Below, piece after piece: positions 1 to 5,182 of a stretch of 5,182 bases of DNA. The stretch is from the NCBI GenBank assembly GCA_025927795.1, contig JAICKT010000330.1, positions 1-5,182 on the forward strand, given 5' to 3'. How positions within the stretch are numbered: position 1 is the first letter of the stretch; every line of letters begins with the position of its first letter. The position numbers and the translations under genes are program-made. The DNA is from Parafilimonas sp. GTDB lineage: Bacteria; Bacteroidota; Bacteroidia; Chitinophagales; Chitinophagaceae. The notes beneath the pieces are model-generated. The model had not been told where the DNA came from, made no database searches, and saw only the letters and a list, made by a program, of their open reading frames with translations.

Positions 1-486
1 AGTACGCACCTGCAAATTGTATTTATTTACTGCATCATTATAATCTCGGCGCGCAATATTTATACGATTTTCTGTTCCTTCAATCTGCGTTTGAAAATCG
101 CGGAAAGCCTGTGTGGTTTGCAATTGCGGATAAGCTTCTGCAACAGCAAGCAATCTTCCGAATGCACTTTGCAACTGACCCTGTGCCTGCTGATATTGTG
201 CAAGCGAATTGGCATCGTTTACATCAACATGAATACTGGTAGCTTTTGCACGCGCCTCTATAACTGCTGTTAAGGTTGATTTTTCAAAATTGGCAGAACC
301 CTGAATTGTTTTTACAACACTATTGTATAAATCTGTTCTGCGCTGATAGTTTGTTTCTACATTACTCCATGATTGTTGAACAGTTTGATCACCTTTCACC
401 AAACCGTTATAACTATTGCACCCGCAACCTGCAAGCACAACAATTAAGGCAAGCACTATTATTAAACCAAGATTTCTTGTTTTCAT
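1..486 (-). CDS. lemA: LemA family lipoprotein, 5' part (3' end outside window)
   Basis: Reading leftward from the ATG at 486-484 gives 162 uninterrupted codons running off the left edge. Residues 1-20 are a lipoprotein signal peptide: Lys2 and Arg4, a hydrophobic core, then the lipobox LAGC with Cys21 as the probable lipidation site. The rest matches LemA: YNGLV at 26-30, the helical segment with SWSNVE (39-44) and YQRR (47-50), EARAKA (77-82), AEAYPQL (116-122), and the hallmark GTENRINIARRDYNDAV (137-153). LemA proteins are usually slightly under 200 residues, so about 30-40 residues are missing. The family forms a helical bundle outside the inner membrane; its biochemical role is not established. 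In Bacteroidota it often precedes TPM-domain (YgcG-like) genes, which would lie left of the window. No Shine-Dalgarno sequence is visible. The family call is firm; the function is not. Confidence 0.93.
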   Translation of the reverse strand, partial: MKTRNLGLIIVLALIVVLAGCGCNSYNGLVKGDQTVQQSWSNVETNYQRRTDLYNSVVKTIQGSANFEKSTLTAVIEARAKATSIHVDVNDANSLAQYQQAQGQLQSAFGRLLAVAEAYPQLQTTQAFRDFQTQIEGTENRINIARRDYNDAVNKYNLQVRT

Positions 487-645
487 CTGTATGTTTTTTT
501 GATTTTAATTGTTAAAGGAACTCACCATAAAAATTTTCATCGCTATCATTGTAAAGTTGCTTGAAAAATTTTATGACTCATTTCATTTTTGTTTAAAATT
601 TTGATTAAAGGTATTATCAAAATAAATACCTGATGTTTTATTTAC

Positions 646-658
646 TGACGTTACGTCA
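646..658. promoter_or_regulatory. 13-bp perfect palindrome, candidate operator
   Basis: TGACGT and ACGTCA flank a single central T, giving perfect 6-bp arms, and two further matching bases lie outside one mismatch on each side (TA at 643-644, TA at 660-661). The site lies between the end of the cupin gene and the start of lemA, about 160 bp upstream of the lemA ATG. A one-base centre makes a poor RNA hairpin and no U-tract follows on either strand, so binding by a dimeric regulator is likelier than termination. No regulator can be named from the sequence. Confidence 0.35.
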
Positions 659-698
659 TTACCATTCGTCAAATTATTTTTGATACGATGCTGCAATT

Positions 699-1355
699 TC
701 ATTTCAACTCAAGCACCACGCAAGTTGATTTATCTTCATTCTTATTATGTAGTATTATATCTGTGTTTGAATTGAAGAAAGCATATTCGCCTGTTGCGAT
801 TGTTTTGTTTGATGTATTCACTTTTCCGGAAATGCAAACCAGCAAATGAGCACAACTGCTTTTATTAATATGGAAAGCATTATCTGCTAAATCAAACTTG
901 TAAACACGAACAAGATTATTGTTGATTGCGGTTTCAACATTATTTTCTTGTAGTGCATTGCATGAATCTGGTGAAGGGTTTGCTTTTGCCAATTCAATAT
1001 CCATAACATGAAAAATATTATTACCTGAATTGTAAACGCGATGTGTAACCGGATTTGCTTTATAATCAACAAAGCTTGTTGAACCTGCTGTAACATCGCC
1101 GGGCGCTGATGGTGCTTCACCAAATTTTTGTATGCCAATTGTTGAATTGGAAATAATTACGATTACTGATGGCGCTGCATGAACATGATATTGTGTTGTG
1201 TCACCCGCATTCAGATGTACATCAAGTAATCTTATATAATCATTTACCAAAACAGGTTTGTGATGCGGCTCTTTAATAACAGGAACCTGTGCAGAGATAT
1301 TATTATATGCAATAAAAATTATTAAAAATTGAAAAATGCATTTTATATTCTTCAT
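699..1355 (-). CDS. Exported tandem-cupin domain protein
   Basis: The product has 218 residues. Residues 1-22 are a Sec signal peptide (Lys2 and Lys5, core at 7-17, likely cut after Ser-Ala22), so it probably acts in the periplasm. Residues 40-122 form one cupin barrel. The first motif, G51-x5-H57-x-H59, is intact, but its usual downstream Glu is replaced within a hydrophobic run. The second motif is represented by P102, H105 and N109 (H-x3-N). Three histidines could therefore bind a metal. Residues 150-218 look like a second, degenerate cupin half without the histidine cluster. Cupins of this type range from dioxygenases and isomerases to plain binding proteins, and no substrate can be assigned. 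The ATG lacks a Shine-Dalgarno sequence but is followed directly by the signal peptide, which supports it. The gene follows pgk beyond a terminator, so co-expression is doubtful. Confidence 0.75.
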   Translation of the reverse strand: MKNIKCIFQFLIIFIAYNNISAQVPVIKEPHHKPVLVNDYIRLLDVHLNAGDTTQYHVHAAPSVIVIISNSTIGIQKFGEAPSAPGDVTAGSTSFVDYKANPVTHRVYNSGNNIFHVMDIELAKANPSPDSCNALQENNVETAINNNLVRVYKFDLADNAFHINKSSCAHLLVCISGKVNTSNKTIATGEYAFFNSNTDIILHNKNEDKSTCVVLELK

Positions 1356-1380
1356 TAGATGAATTTAAGCTTAAGTTATT

Positions 1381-1411
1381 AAAATAAAAAGCGGTCAATT
1401 GTTTAACCGCT
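1381..1411 (-). terminator. Factor-independent terminator of pgk
   Basis: Read leftward, AGCGGT (1411-1406) pairs with ACCGCT (1395-1390). A U-G and two A-U pairs extend the stem inward to 9 bp, leaving an ACAA tetraloop. It is followed at once by TTTT-A-TTTT (1389-1381). It starts 21 nt past the pgk stop codon. The U-tract is present on this strand only, and the inner U-G pair becomes A-C on the other strand, so it acts in the leftward direction. Confidence 0.85.
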
Positions 1412-1432
1412 ATACAATAACATTCAAAGAAA

Positions 1433-2632
1433 TTATTTATTTATCGCAGCAATCCCCGGCAATTCTTTTCCTTCAAAAAACTCAAGCATTGCGCCGCCAC
1501 CTGTTGATACATAACTTACCTTATCTGCAAAACCAAACTGGTTAACAGCAGCAACACTATCGCCGCCACCAACCAATGAATAAGCGCCTTTTTCGGTAGC
1601 TTCTGCTACTGCTTTTGCAATTGCTTTTGTACCATGCTGAAAATTTTCCATTTCAAAAACGCCCATTGGTCCATTCCACAAAATTGTTTTAGCATTATGT
1701 ATCACTTTTATAAACATATCGCAAGCCATCGTTCCAATATCCAAACCCATCCATCCATCAGGAATATTTGTACTCATAGATGACGAAACACTTGCGTCTG
1801 CCGCAAATTTGTCTGCAATAATTGAGTCGCTTGGTAAATGGATACAGGAGTTTTTTTCTGCGGCTTTATCCATAATTTCTTTTGCCGTTTCAATGCGATC
1901 GTCTTCGCATAAAGAAGAACCAATATTGCCGCCTTCTGCCTTAAAAAAAGTATAAGCCATTCCGCCGCCGATAATTATATCTGTTGCTCTTTCCAAAAGA
2001 TTTTCAAGAATTAAAATTTTGTCGCTCACTTTAGCACCGCCAATAATTGCAACAAAAGGTTTTTCCGCGCTTTTCAAAACTTTTTCAGCCGCCTTAATTT
2101 CGCTTTCCATCAGTAAGCCGAACATTTTTTTTTCTTTAGGAAAAAATTTTGCAATAACTGCTGTAGAAGCATGTGCACGATGCGCCGTACCAAAAGCATC
2201 ATTCACATATACATCACCAATCTTTGATAATTTTTCTGCAAATGCTTCATCACCTTTTTCTTCTTCTTTATAAAAGCGAAGATTTTCCAGCAACAAAACA
2301 TCGCCAGGTTTTAGTGCCGATGCTTTTTGCTTTGCGCCTTCACCAATACAATCATCAGCAAACTGGATTGCTTTTCCATCAAGTAACTCGCTTAAATGTT
2401 TTACTAAATGCCTTAAAGATGATTTTTCTTCAGGCCCTTCTTTTGGTCTTCCAAGATGACTCATTAATATAACACTGCCGCCATCGTTCAATATTTTTTT
2501 TATAGTTGGAATAGCTGCCTTCATCCTTGTATCATCTTTTATCTCAAAAGTTTTTTTATCAACCGGTACATTAAAATCAACACGAATTAATGCTTTTTGG
2601 TTAGCGAAATTGTATTCTGAAAATTTACTCAT
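1433..2632 (-). CDS. pgk: Phosphoglycerate kinase
   Basis: This enzyme transfers phosphate between 1,3-bisphosphoglycerate and ADP in cytosolic glycolysis and gluconeogenesis (EC 2.7.2.3). The 399-residue length is normal for the family. The N-terminal signature RVDFNVP is at 17-23. The substrate-binding basic residues fall at their standard positions: R36, H59 and R62 (SHLGRPK), R119 (LENLRF) and R152 (NDAFGTAHRAH). The C-terminal nucleotide domain has GGAKVSDK (198-205), GGGMAYTF (222-229), WNGPMGVFE (319-327) and the glycine-rich GGGDSVAA (355-362) and STGGGA (376-381). The frame stays open upstream to a TTG at 2677, but the ATG at 2632 is chosen: it gives the usual MSKF-type start and puts the conserved residues at family-standard numbers. 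No Shine-Dalgarno sequence is seen. A terminator follows, and the gene is divergent from the DUF3810 gene. No catalytic residue is missing. Confidence 0.98.
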   Translation of the reverse strand: MSKFSEYNFANQKALIRVDFNVPVDKKTFEIKDDTRMKAAIPTIKKILNDGGSVILMSHLGRPKEGPEEKSSLRHLVKHLSELLDGKAIQFADDCIGEGAKQKASALKPGDVLLLENLRFYKEEEKGDEAFAEKLSKIGDVYVNDAFGTAHRAHASTAVIAKFFPKEKKMFGLLMESEIKAAEKVLKSAEKPFVAIIGGAKVSDKILILENLLERATDIIIGGGMAYTFFKAEGGNIGSSLCEDDRIETAKEIMDKAAEKNSCIHLPSDSIIADKFAADASVSSSMSTNIPDGWMGLDIGTMACDMFIKVIHNAKTILWNGPMGVFEMENFQHGTKAIAKAVAEATEKGAYSLVGGGDSVAAVNQFGFADKVSYVSTGGGAMLEFFEGKELPGIAAINK

Positions 2633-2744
2633 ATTTAAAATTTGAAAGACTGTAAAAGTAGTGAGAGAAGAATACAAATAAGAAAGTTGAAACTACTATT
2701 TTAAATATCTTTTTGAAGTTTATACTTATAAATTCGCAGCTTCA
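2633..2744. promoter_or_regulatory. Divergent promoter region of pgk and the DUF3810 gene
   Basis: These 112 AT-rich bases must hold both divergent promoters. For pgk, the leftward TACTTTTA (2660-2653) matches 7 of 8 positions of the Bacteroidota -7 box TAnnTTTG, with TTTC 21 bp upstream as a poor -33 box. For the DUF3810 gene, TATCTTTT (2706-2713) is also 7 of 8 and would give a leader of about 25 nt. An alternative, TAAATTCG (2729-2736), would leave almost no leader. None is a full match, so the exact boxes are tentative, although the region's role is clear from gene order. Confidence 0.4.
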
Positions 2745-3821
2745 ATGCAATCAAACAAAAACAAAAAATGGTGGCTTACACCCTTGCTTTTAATACTTGC
2801 AATTGTTGCATTGCATTTAGTTTCGCTGCAGGGATATTGGATTGAAAAAGTTTATAGCACACATATTTTTCCGCCGGTAGCATTTCTGCTAAGATTATTA
2901 ACCGGCTGGCTGCCTTTTAGTTTGGGCGATGTTTTATATGGTTTGGCTTTTATATGGATTTTATACAAAACAGTTCGGTTCTTTCGCCATAAACCAACAT
3001 GGAGAAAATTTTTATTTGCGCTTAGAAACCTTGCAGTAAAATTTTTATGGGTGTATGTATTTTTTTTATTGATGTGGGGATTAAACTATTATCGCTATGG
3101 TATCGGTTATCAATTAAATATTATTCCGGAAAGCTACAGCACTGAAGATCTTAAAAATACAACCGCACAACTGCTGGTGAATTTAAATAATAGTGCGAGA
3201 AAATTAAACAGTCTTCACTATACTTATCCTTCTGATAAAATTATTTTTCAGCAGGCAACTGACATGTATAACAACGCTGAAAATAAATATACATTTCTTA
3301 ATTACAAACATGCTGCTGTAAAGAAAATGTTTGTTGGAACTATAGGAAATTATTGCGGTTTTCTTGGTTATTATAATCCGTTTACCGGCGAAGCACAGGT
3401 TAATACAGTTGTGCCGTCGTTTGTAATTCCATTTACAACATGTCATGAAATGGCACATCAAATTGGTTATGCCAGCGAAAGTGAAGCAAGCTTTGTTGGT
3501 TACCTTGTAACAAAGTATAATAATGTGCCTGTGTTTAATTACTCCGCATATTTCGATTTATTCACTTATGCAAATGCGGAGCTTTATCATCGTGATTCTG
3601 TTGCTGCAAAACAAAATGTAAAGCTGCTTGATACACTCGTTAAAAAAGATTATGCGGCTTATAGAAAATATTTGAATGCATATAGAAATCCAATTGAACC
3701 TTTGCTCACAAAATTGTACGGCAGCTATCTTAAAGCGCATAACCAGCCGCAAGGCATAGAAAGCTATGATGAAGTGGTAGCATGGATTGTAGCATATCAT
3801 AAAAAATATGGAACGCTGTAA
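2745..3821 (+). CDS. DUF3810 family membrane protein with HExxH motif
   Basis: The 358-residue product has three predicted membrane segments near the N-terminus (about 11-28, 58-74 and 96-112), followed by a large soluble part. The soluble part contains NYCGFLGYYNPFTGEAQVN before the motif, then H234-E-M-A-H238-Q-I-G-Y, and ESEAS at 245-249. HExxH followed closely by acidic residues is the pattern of zinc metallopeptidases, where the two histidines and a downstream Glu hold the metal and the Glu of HE is catalytic. DUF3810 is a Bacteroidota family with no established activity that I know of, so peptidase function is inferred from the motif. The ATG leads into a lysine-rich start and then the first membrane helix, as expected for a Sec-inserted protein. 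The start has no Shine-Dalgarno sequence. The gene is divergent from pgk and no clear terminator follows. Confidence 0.88.
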   Translation: MQSNKNKKWWLTPLLLILAIVALHLVSLQGYWIEKVYSTHIFPPVAFLLRLLTGWLPFSLGDVLYGLAFIWILYKTVRFFRHKPTWRKFLFALRNLAVKFLWVYVFFLLMWGLNYYRYGIGYQLNIIPESYSTEDLKNTTAQLLVNLNNSARKLNSLHYTYPSDKIIFQQATDMYNNAENKYTFLNYKHAAVKKMFVGTIGNYCGFLGYYNPFTGEAQVNTVVPSFVIPFTTCHEMAHQIGYASESEASFVGYLVTKYNNVPVFNYSAYFDLFTYANAELYHRDSVAAKQNVKLLDTLVKKDYAAYRKYLNAYRNPIEPLLTKLYGSYLKAHNQPQGIESYDEVVAWIVAYHKKYGTL

Positions 3822-3832
3822 ATCTCTTATAT

Positions 3833-3894
3833 TTTATTGCTTATGTAATAGATACCGATGCAATAAAGTCAATACAGTTTATCTAAGTGCAATA
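3833..3894. repeat. Three copies of a TGCAATA-like motif, two forming an inverted repeat
   Basis: TTTATTGC (3833-3840) and GCAATAAA (3860-3867) are perfect 8-bp inverted arms around 19 bases, and a further TGCAATA occurs at 3888-3894. No U-tract follows the second arm, so it is not a standard terminator for the DUF3810 gene. It lies upstream of the DUF3303 gene and could be a set of regulator half-sites, or chance in AT-rich DNA. Confidence 0.3.
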
Positions 3895-3910
3895 CGCGCT
3901 ATTATATAAA

Positions 3911-3940
3911 TTTCTATTATCAATTTAAAAGTTATATTTA
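3911..3940 (+). promoter_or_regulatory. Weak candidate promoter for the DUF3303 gene
   Basis: TATATTTA (3933-3940) matches 7 of 8 positions of the Bacteroidota -7 box, and TTTC lies 18 bp upstream at 3911-3914 as a poor -33 box. Transcription would start near 3947, giving a leader of roughly 43 nt that includes the strong ribosome binding site. The match is only moderate in such AT-rich sequence. Confidence 0.25.
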
Positions 3941-3975
3941 GGAAATTAATCTTTTCTCTTTCTTCACTTTAAAAC

Positions 3976-3984
3976 AAAGGAGGT
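3976..3984 (+). promoter_or_regulatory. Perfect Shine-Dalgarno site of the DUF3303 gene
   Basis: AAAGGAGGT is complementary over nine consecutive bases to the usual 3' tail of bacterial 16S rRNA (ACCUCCUUU). It sits 5 nt before the ATG at 3990, which is ideal spacing and fixes the start codon. None of the other five genes in this window has anything comparable, and Bacteroidota messages generally do without such sites. Confidence 0.9.
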
Positions 3985-3989
3985 ACTTT

Positions 3990-4316
3990 ATGAAATTTAT
4001 GGTTACATGGCGTATTCATACGGATAAACGCCATGCTGCACTTAATGCATTCGCGCAAATGACTGCAGACGATGACAAAAAAGACATGGGTGATAAAATA
4101 AAACTAATTGGACGATGGCATGATATAGGCGAAGGTACAGGAGTAGCAATTTGCGAATGTGATGATGCAATGGCATTGGCAAACTGGGCACTTAACTGGA
4201 ACGAAGCTCTCGACATTCAAACAAGAGCAGTTTTGGATGATGAAGAAACGAGAGCTGTAGGTTTGCAAAGAGCTGCAGAAGCTGCTAAGATCAAAACTAC
4301 AGTCATTGAAAATTAG
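3990..4316 (+). CDS. DUF3303 domain protein
   Basis: The product has 108 residues with no signal peptide or membrane segment, so it is probably cytosolic. It matches DUF3303 along its whole length: MKFMVTWRI at the start, GRWHD (41-45), GTGVAICECDD (49-59), then WALNWNE (66-72) and a C-terminal acidic stretch with VLDDEE (81-86). The fold is expected to be a small ferredoxin-like alpha/beta domain, possibly dimeric. No reaction is known for the family, and no catalytic set can be named beyond the conserved W43, H44 and E56. It appears to be a single-gene unit with its own leader, a perfect ribosome binding site and a hairpin terminator 36 nt after the stop. That arrangement suggests strong translation of a monocistronic message. 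The composition is slightly richer in GC than the neighbouring gaps but not foreign-looking. Confidence 0.85.
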   Translation: MKFMVTWRIHTDKRHAALNAFAQMTADDDKKDMGDKIKLIGRWHDIGEGTGVAICECDDAMALANWALNWNEALDIQTRAVLDDEETRAVGLQRAAEAAKIKTTVIEN

Positions 4317-4352
4317 CACGCTTATTTTTTGACTTGCCAAAATGTAATTTAA

Positions 4353-4386
4353 AAATGTCCTTCTAAAAACAGAGGGACATTTCTTT
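4353..4386 (+). terminator. 12-bp hairpin terminator after the DUF3303 gene
   Basis: AAATGTCCTTCT (4353-4364) pairs with AGAGGGACATTT (4371-4382), with one U-G pair and a six-base AAAAAC loop. On the + strand the hairpin is followed by CTTT (4383-4386), a modest U-tract. On the other strand the stem runs into TTTTTAAATT, so it could stop transcription from both sides. Its place 36 nt after the DUF3303 stop codon makes it the terminator of that gene. Confidence 0.75.
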
Positions 4387-4632
4387 CTCCATTCCGATGA
4401 GTTGCAACTTCGCCGCACCTATTTAAGTTTGTAACTTTTATTAATCGTAAGCAGCATACAGTTGAAGCTATAAACTTCAGATAAAACAAGAGAAGGATTG
4501 AAATATATTTTTTGGTTAAAGAATGCAGCAAATTATCATTGGATGATACTAAATGTTCAGTTATAATTCATCATATCTAATGAAGCAGAAAAATATTTGA
4601 AAGCATACTCTAATTTTATAAAAATTTCACTC
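4383..4632 (+). other. Gene-free region: promoter and long leader before the DUF4251 gene
   Basis: I find no credible gene here. It contains a promoter at 4402-4431 and then about 160-195 nt of likely leader, depending on the start codon. Short perfect inverted repeats in the leader are TGAAG/CTTCA (4463-4467 and 4475-4479), TATCAT-TGG-ATGATA (4534-4548) and TTCAT/ATGAA (4567-4571 and 4580-4584). A six-codon frame begins with ATG at 4580 and ends with TGA at 4598-4600. No known riboswitch, tRNA or T-box pattern is recognisable. Confidence 0.5.
4402..4431 (+). promoter_or_regulatory. Bacteroidota-type promoter of the DUF4251 gene
   Basis: TAAGTTTG (4424-4431) is a complete match to the -7 consensus TAnnTTTG, and TTG (4402-4404) lies exactly 19 bp upstream as the -33 box. 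Transcription should begin near 4438. The -33 box lies inside the palindrome AGTTGCAACT (4400-4409), and the -7 box overlaps AAGTT-TGT-AACTT (4425-4437), so regulator binding here would block polymerase. This is the best promoter match in the window. Confidence 0.6.
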
Positions 4633-5103
4633 ATGAGCATCTATACTTCCCAAACATATATTGTTGCGCTGTTAACCATCATTAGTTTATTTACAGTAAA
4701 ATTTGCAACCGCACAATTAGAAGAAGACCAACTTAAAAATGTGATTGACTCTAAGAATTTTTCGTTCACAGTAACACATGAGTCGGGTGGTGATTTTGCT
4801 CTCGGTAATTATTATCTGCACGTTGTAAACGATTCTTTAAGCGTGATGCTTCCTTATTCCGGGCGATCAGGCACGGCATCTTATACGGTTGATGATAACG
4901 GCATTAATATACACACTAAAGATTTTACTTACCAGGCGACTCTTTTAAAAAATCGCAATTATACTATTAGGATTACGCTCAACAATGATAGAATCACGAA
5001 GTCTTTTTCTCTGCAGGTGAATAAAAAAGGTATTGCTATGCTTGTTGCAAATTGTATAAATAGAGATAACTCTGTTTATACGGGAGTAATTCAGAATTTG
5101 TAA
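4633..5103 (+). CDS. Exported DUF4251 family protein
   Basis: From the ATG at 4633 the product has 156 residues. Residues 9-22 are hydrophobic and end in ATA-Gln28, a good signal peptidase I site, so it is probably periplasmic. The mature part fits DUF4251: SKNFSF (40-45), a NYYLHVVNDSL strand pair (59-69), the diagnostic LPYSGRS (73-79, typically LPYFGRA), KDFTY (96-100) and a closing strand with the conserved glycine of the TGVI segment. The family is common in Bacteroidota and has no known activity. The start is uncertain. The frame is open back to a TTG at 4597, which would add 12 residues including Lys2 and Lys9; the ATG form lacks the positive charge normal at a signal peptide's start. 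I prefer the ATG because the TTG form would have an unusually long n-region. Neither start has a Shine-Dalgarno sequence. Confidence 0.75.
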   Translation: MSIYTSQTYIVALLTIISLFTVKFATAQLEEDQLKNVIDSKNFSFTVTHESGGDFALGNYYLHVVNDSLSVMLPYSGRSGTASYTVDDNGINIHTKDFTYQATLLKNRNYTIRITLNNDRITKSFSLQVNKKGIAMLVANCINRDNSVYTGVIQNL

Positions 5104-5136
5104 TCTTTTATTTGTGCAAGCTCTGTTCTGCTAAAA

Positions 5137-5168
5137 TGAGAAAGTAAAAAAGTTAATAATTATTCTCA
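5137..5168. repeat. Inverted repeat after the DUF4251 gene
   Basis: TGAGAA (5137-5142) and TTCTCA (5163-5168) are perfect 6-bp arms around 20 bases that include the palindrome AATAATTATT (5155-5164). It lies 34 nt past the DUF4251 stop codon, but no U-tract follows within the window, so it is at best a weak terminator or part of the next intergenic region. Confidence 0.25.
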
Positions 5169-5182
5169 AGCCAAAGCTATAT

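Noticed and set aside
91..515. Rightward open frames opposite lemA
   Set aside because: They are antisense to a clear LemA coding sequence, and their Cys- and Leu-rich products are typical of complementary-strand artefacts.
669..683. TCAAA/TTTGA hairpin just after the cupin gene as its terminator
   Set aside because: The stem is only five AT-rich base pairs and no U-tract follows in the leftward direction.
2633..2677. N-terminal extension of phosphoglycerate kinase to a TTG codon
   Set aside because: The extension of 15 residues has no family counterpart. The ATG at 2632 gives the usual length and standard numbering of the catalytic residues.
3833..3867. Inverted repeat after the DUF3810 gene as a terminator
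   Set aside because: The loop is 19 nt, the stem is AT-rich and there is no U-tract after the second arm.
4104..4531. Leftward open frames across the end of the DUF3303 gene and the following gap
   Set aside because: They lie antisense to the DUF3303 gene or across its terminator, have unusual composition rich in Ser, Cys and Phe, and match no family I recognise.
4438..4632. Known riboswitch, T-box or tRNA in the DUF4251 leader
   Set aside because: No conserved riboswitch core, T-box sequence or cloverleaf is recognisable; only short independent hairpins are present.
1..5182. Mobile element, CRISPR array, defence or toxin-antitoxin system
   Set aside because: No transposase, integrase, regularly spaced direct repeats, terminal inverted repeats or toxin-antitoxin gene pair is visible. 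The genes are envelope proteins, a glycolytic enzyme and one small uncharacterised protein.

Overview
The window looks like ordinary chromosomal DNA from a Bacteroidota bacterium, most likely the Chitinophagaceae or a close relative. The evidence is the low GC content, start codons that mostly lack a Shine-Dalgarno sequence, a promoter of the Bacteroidota type (TTG, 19-bp spacer, TAnnTTTG) at 4402-4431, and two families found mainly in this phylum (DUF3810 and DUF4251). I see no insertion sequence, integrase, phage gene, CRISPR array, tRNA or rRNA.

The left half is read leftward. It holds, from the left edge, the first 162 codons of a LemA-family lipoprotein (the 3' end is off the window), a small exported tandem-cupin protein, and phosphoglycerate kinase (pgk). 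A strong factor-independent terminator lies directly behind pgk, so the cupin gene 25 nt beyond its U-tract probably depends on read-through or a promoter I cannot see. The 212-nt gap before lemA carries a perfect 13-bp palindrome that looks like an operator.

A divergent intergenic region of about 110 nt separates pgk from the right half, which is read rightward. First comes a membrane protein of family DUF3810 with a zinc-protease-like HEMAH motif. Next is a 108-residue DUF3303 protein preceded by a perfect AAAGGAGGT ribosome binding site, the only clear one in the window. Last is a small exported DUF4251 protein. A 12-bp hairpin terminator follows the DUF3303 gene, and the DUF4251 gene has its own good promoter overlapped by two small inverted repeats and followed by a long leader with several short hairpins.

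The genes do not form an obvious pathway. pgk is glycolytic housekeeping; the others act in or at the envelope (LemA, cupin, DUF3810, DUF4251) or are cytosolic and uncharacterised (DUF3303). I found no convincing new multi-gene system. The best leads are the exceptional ribosome binding site, the candidate operators, and the uncharacterised HExxH membrane protein.
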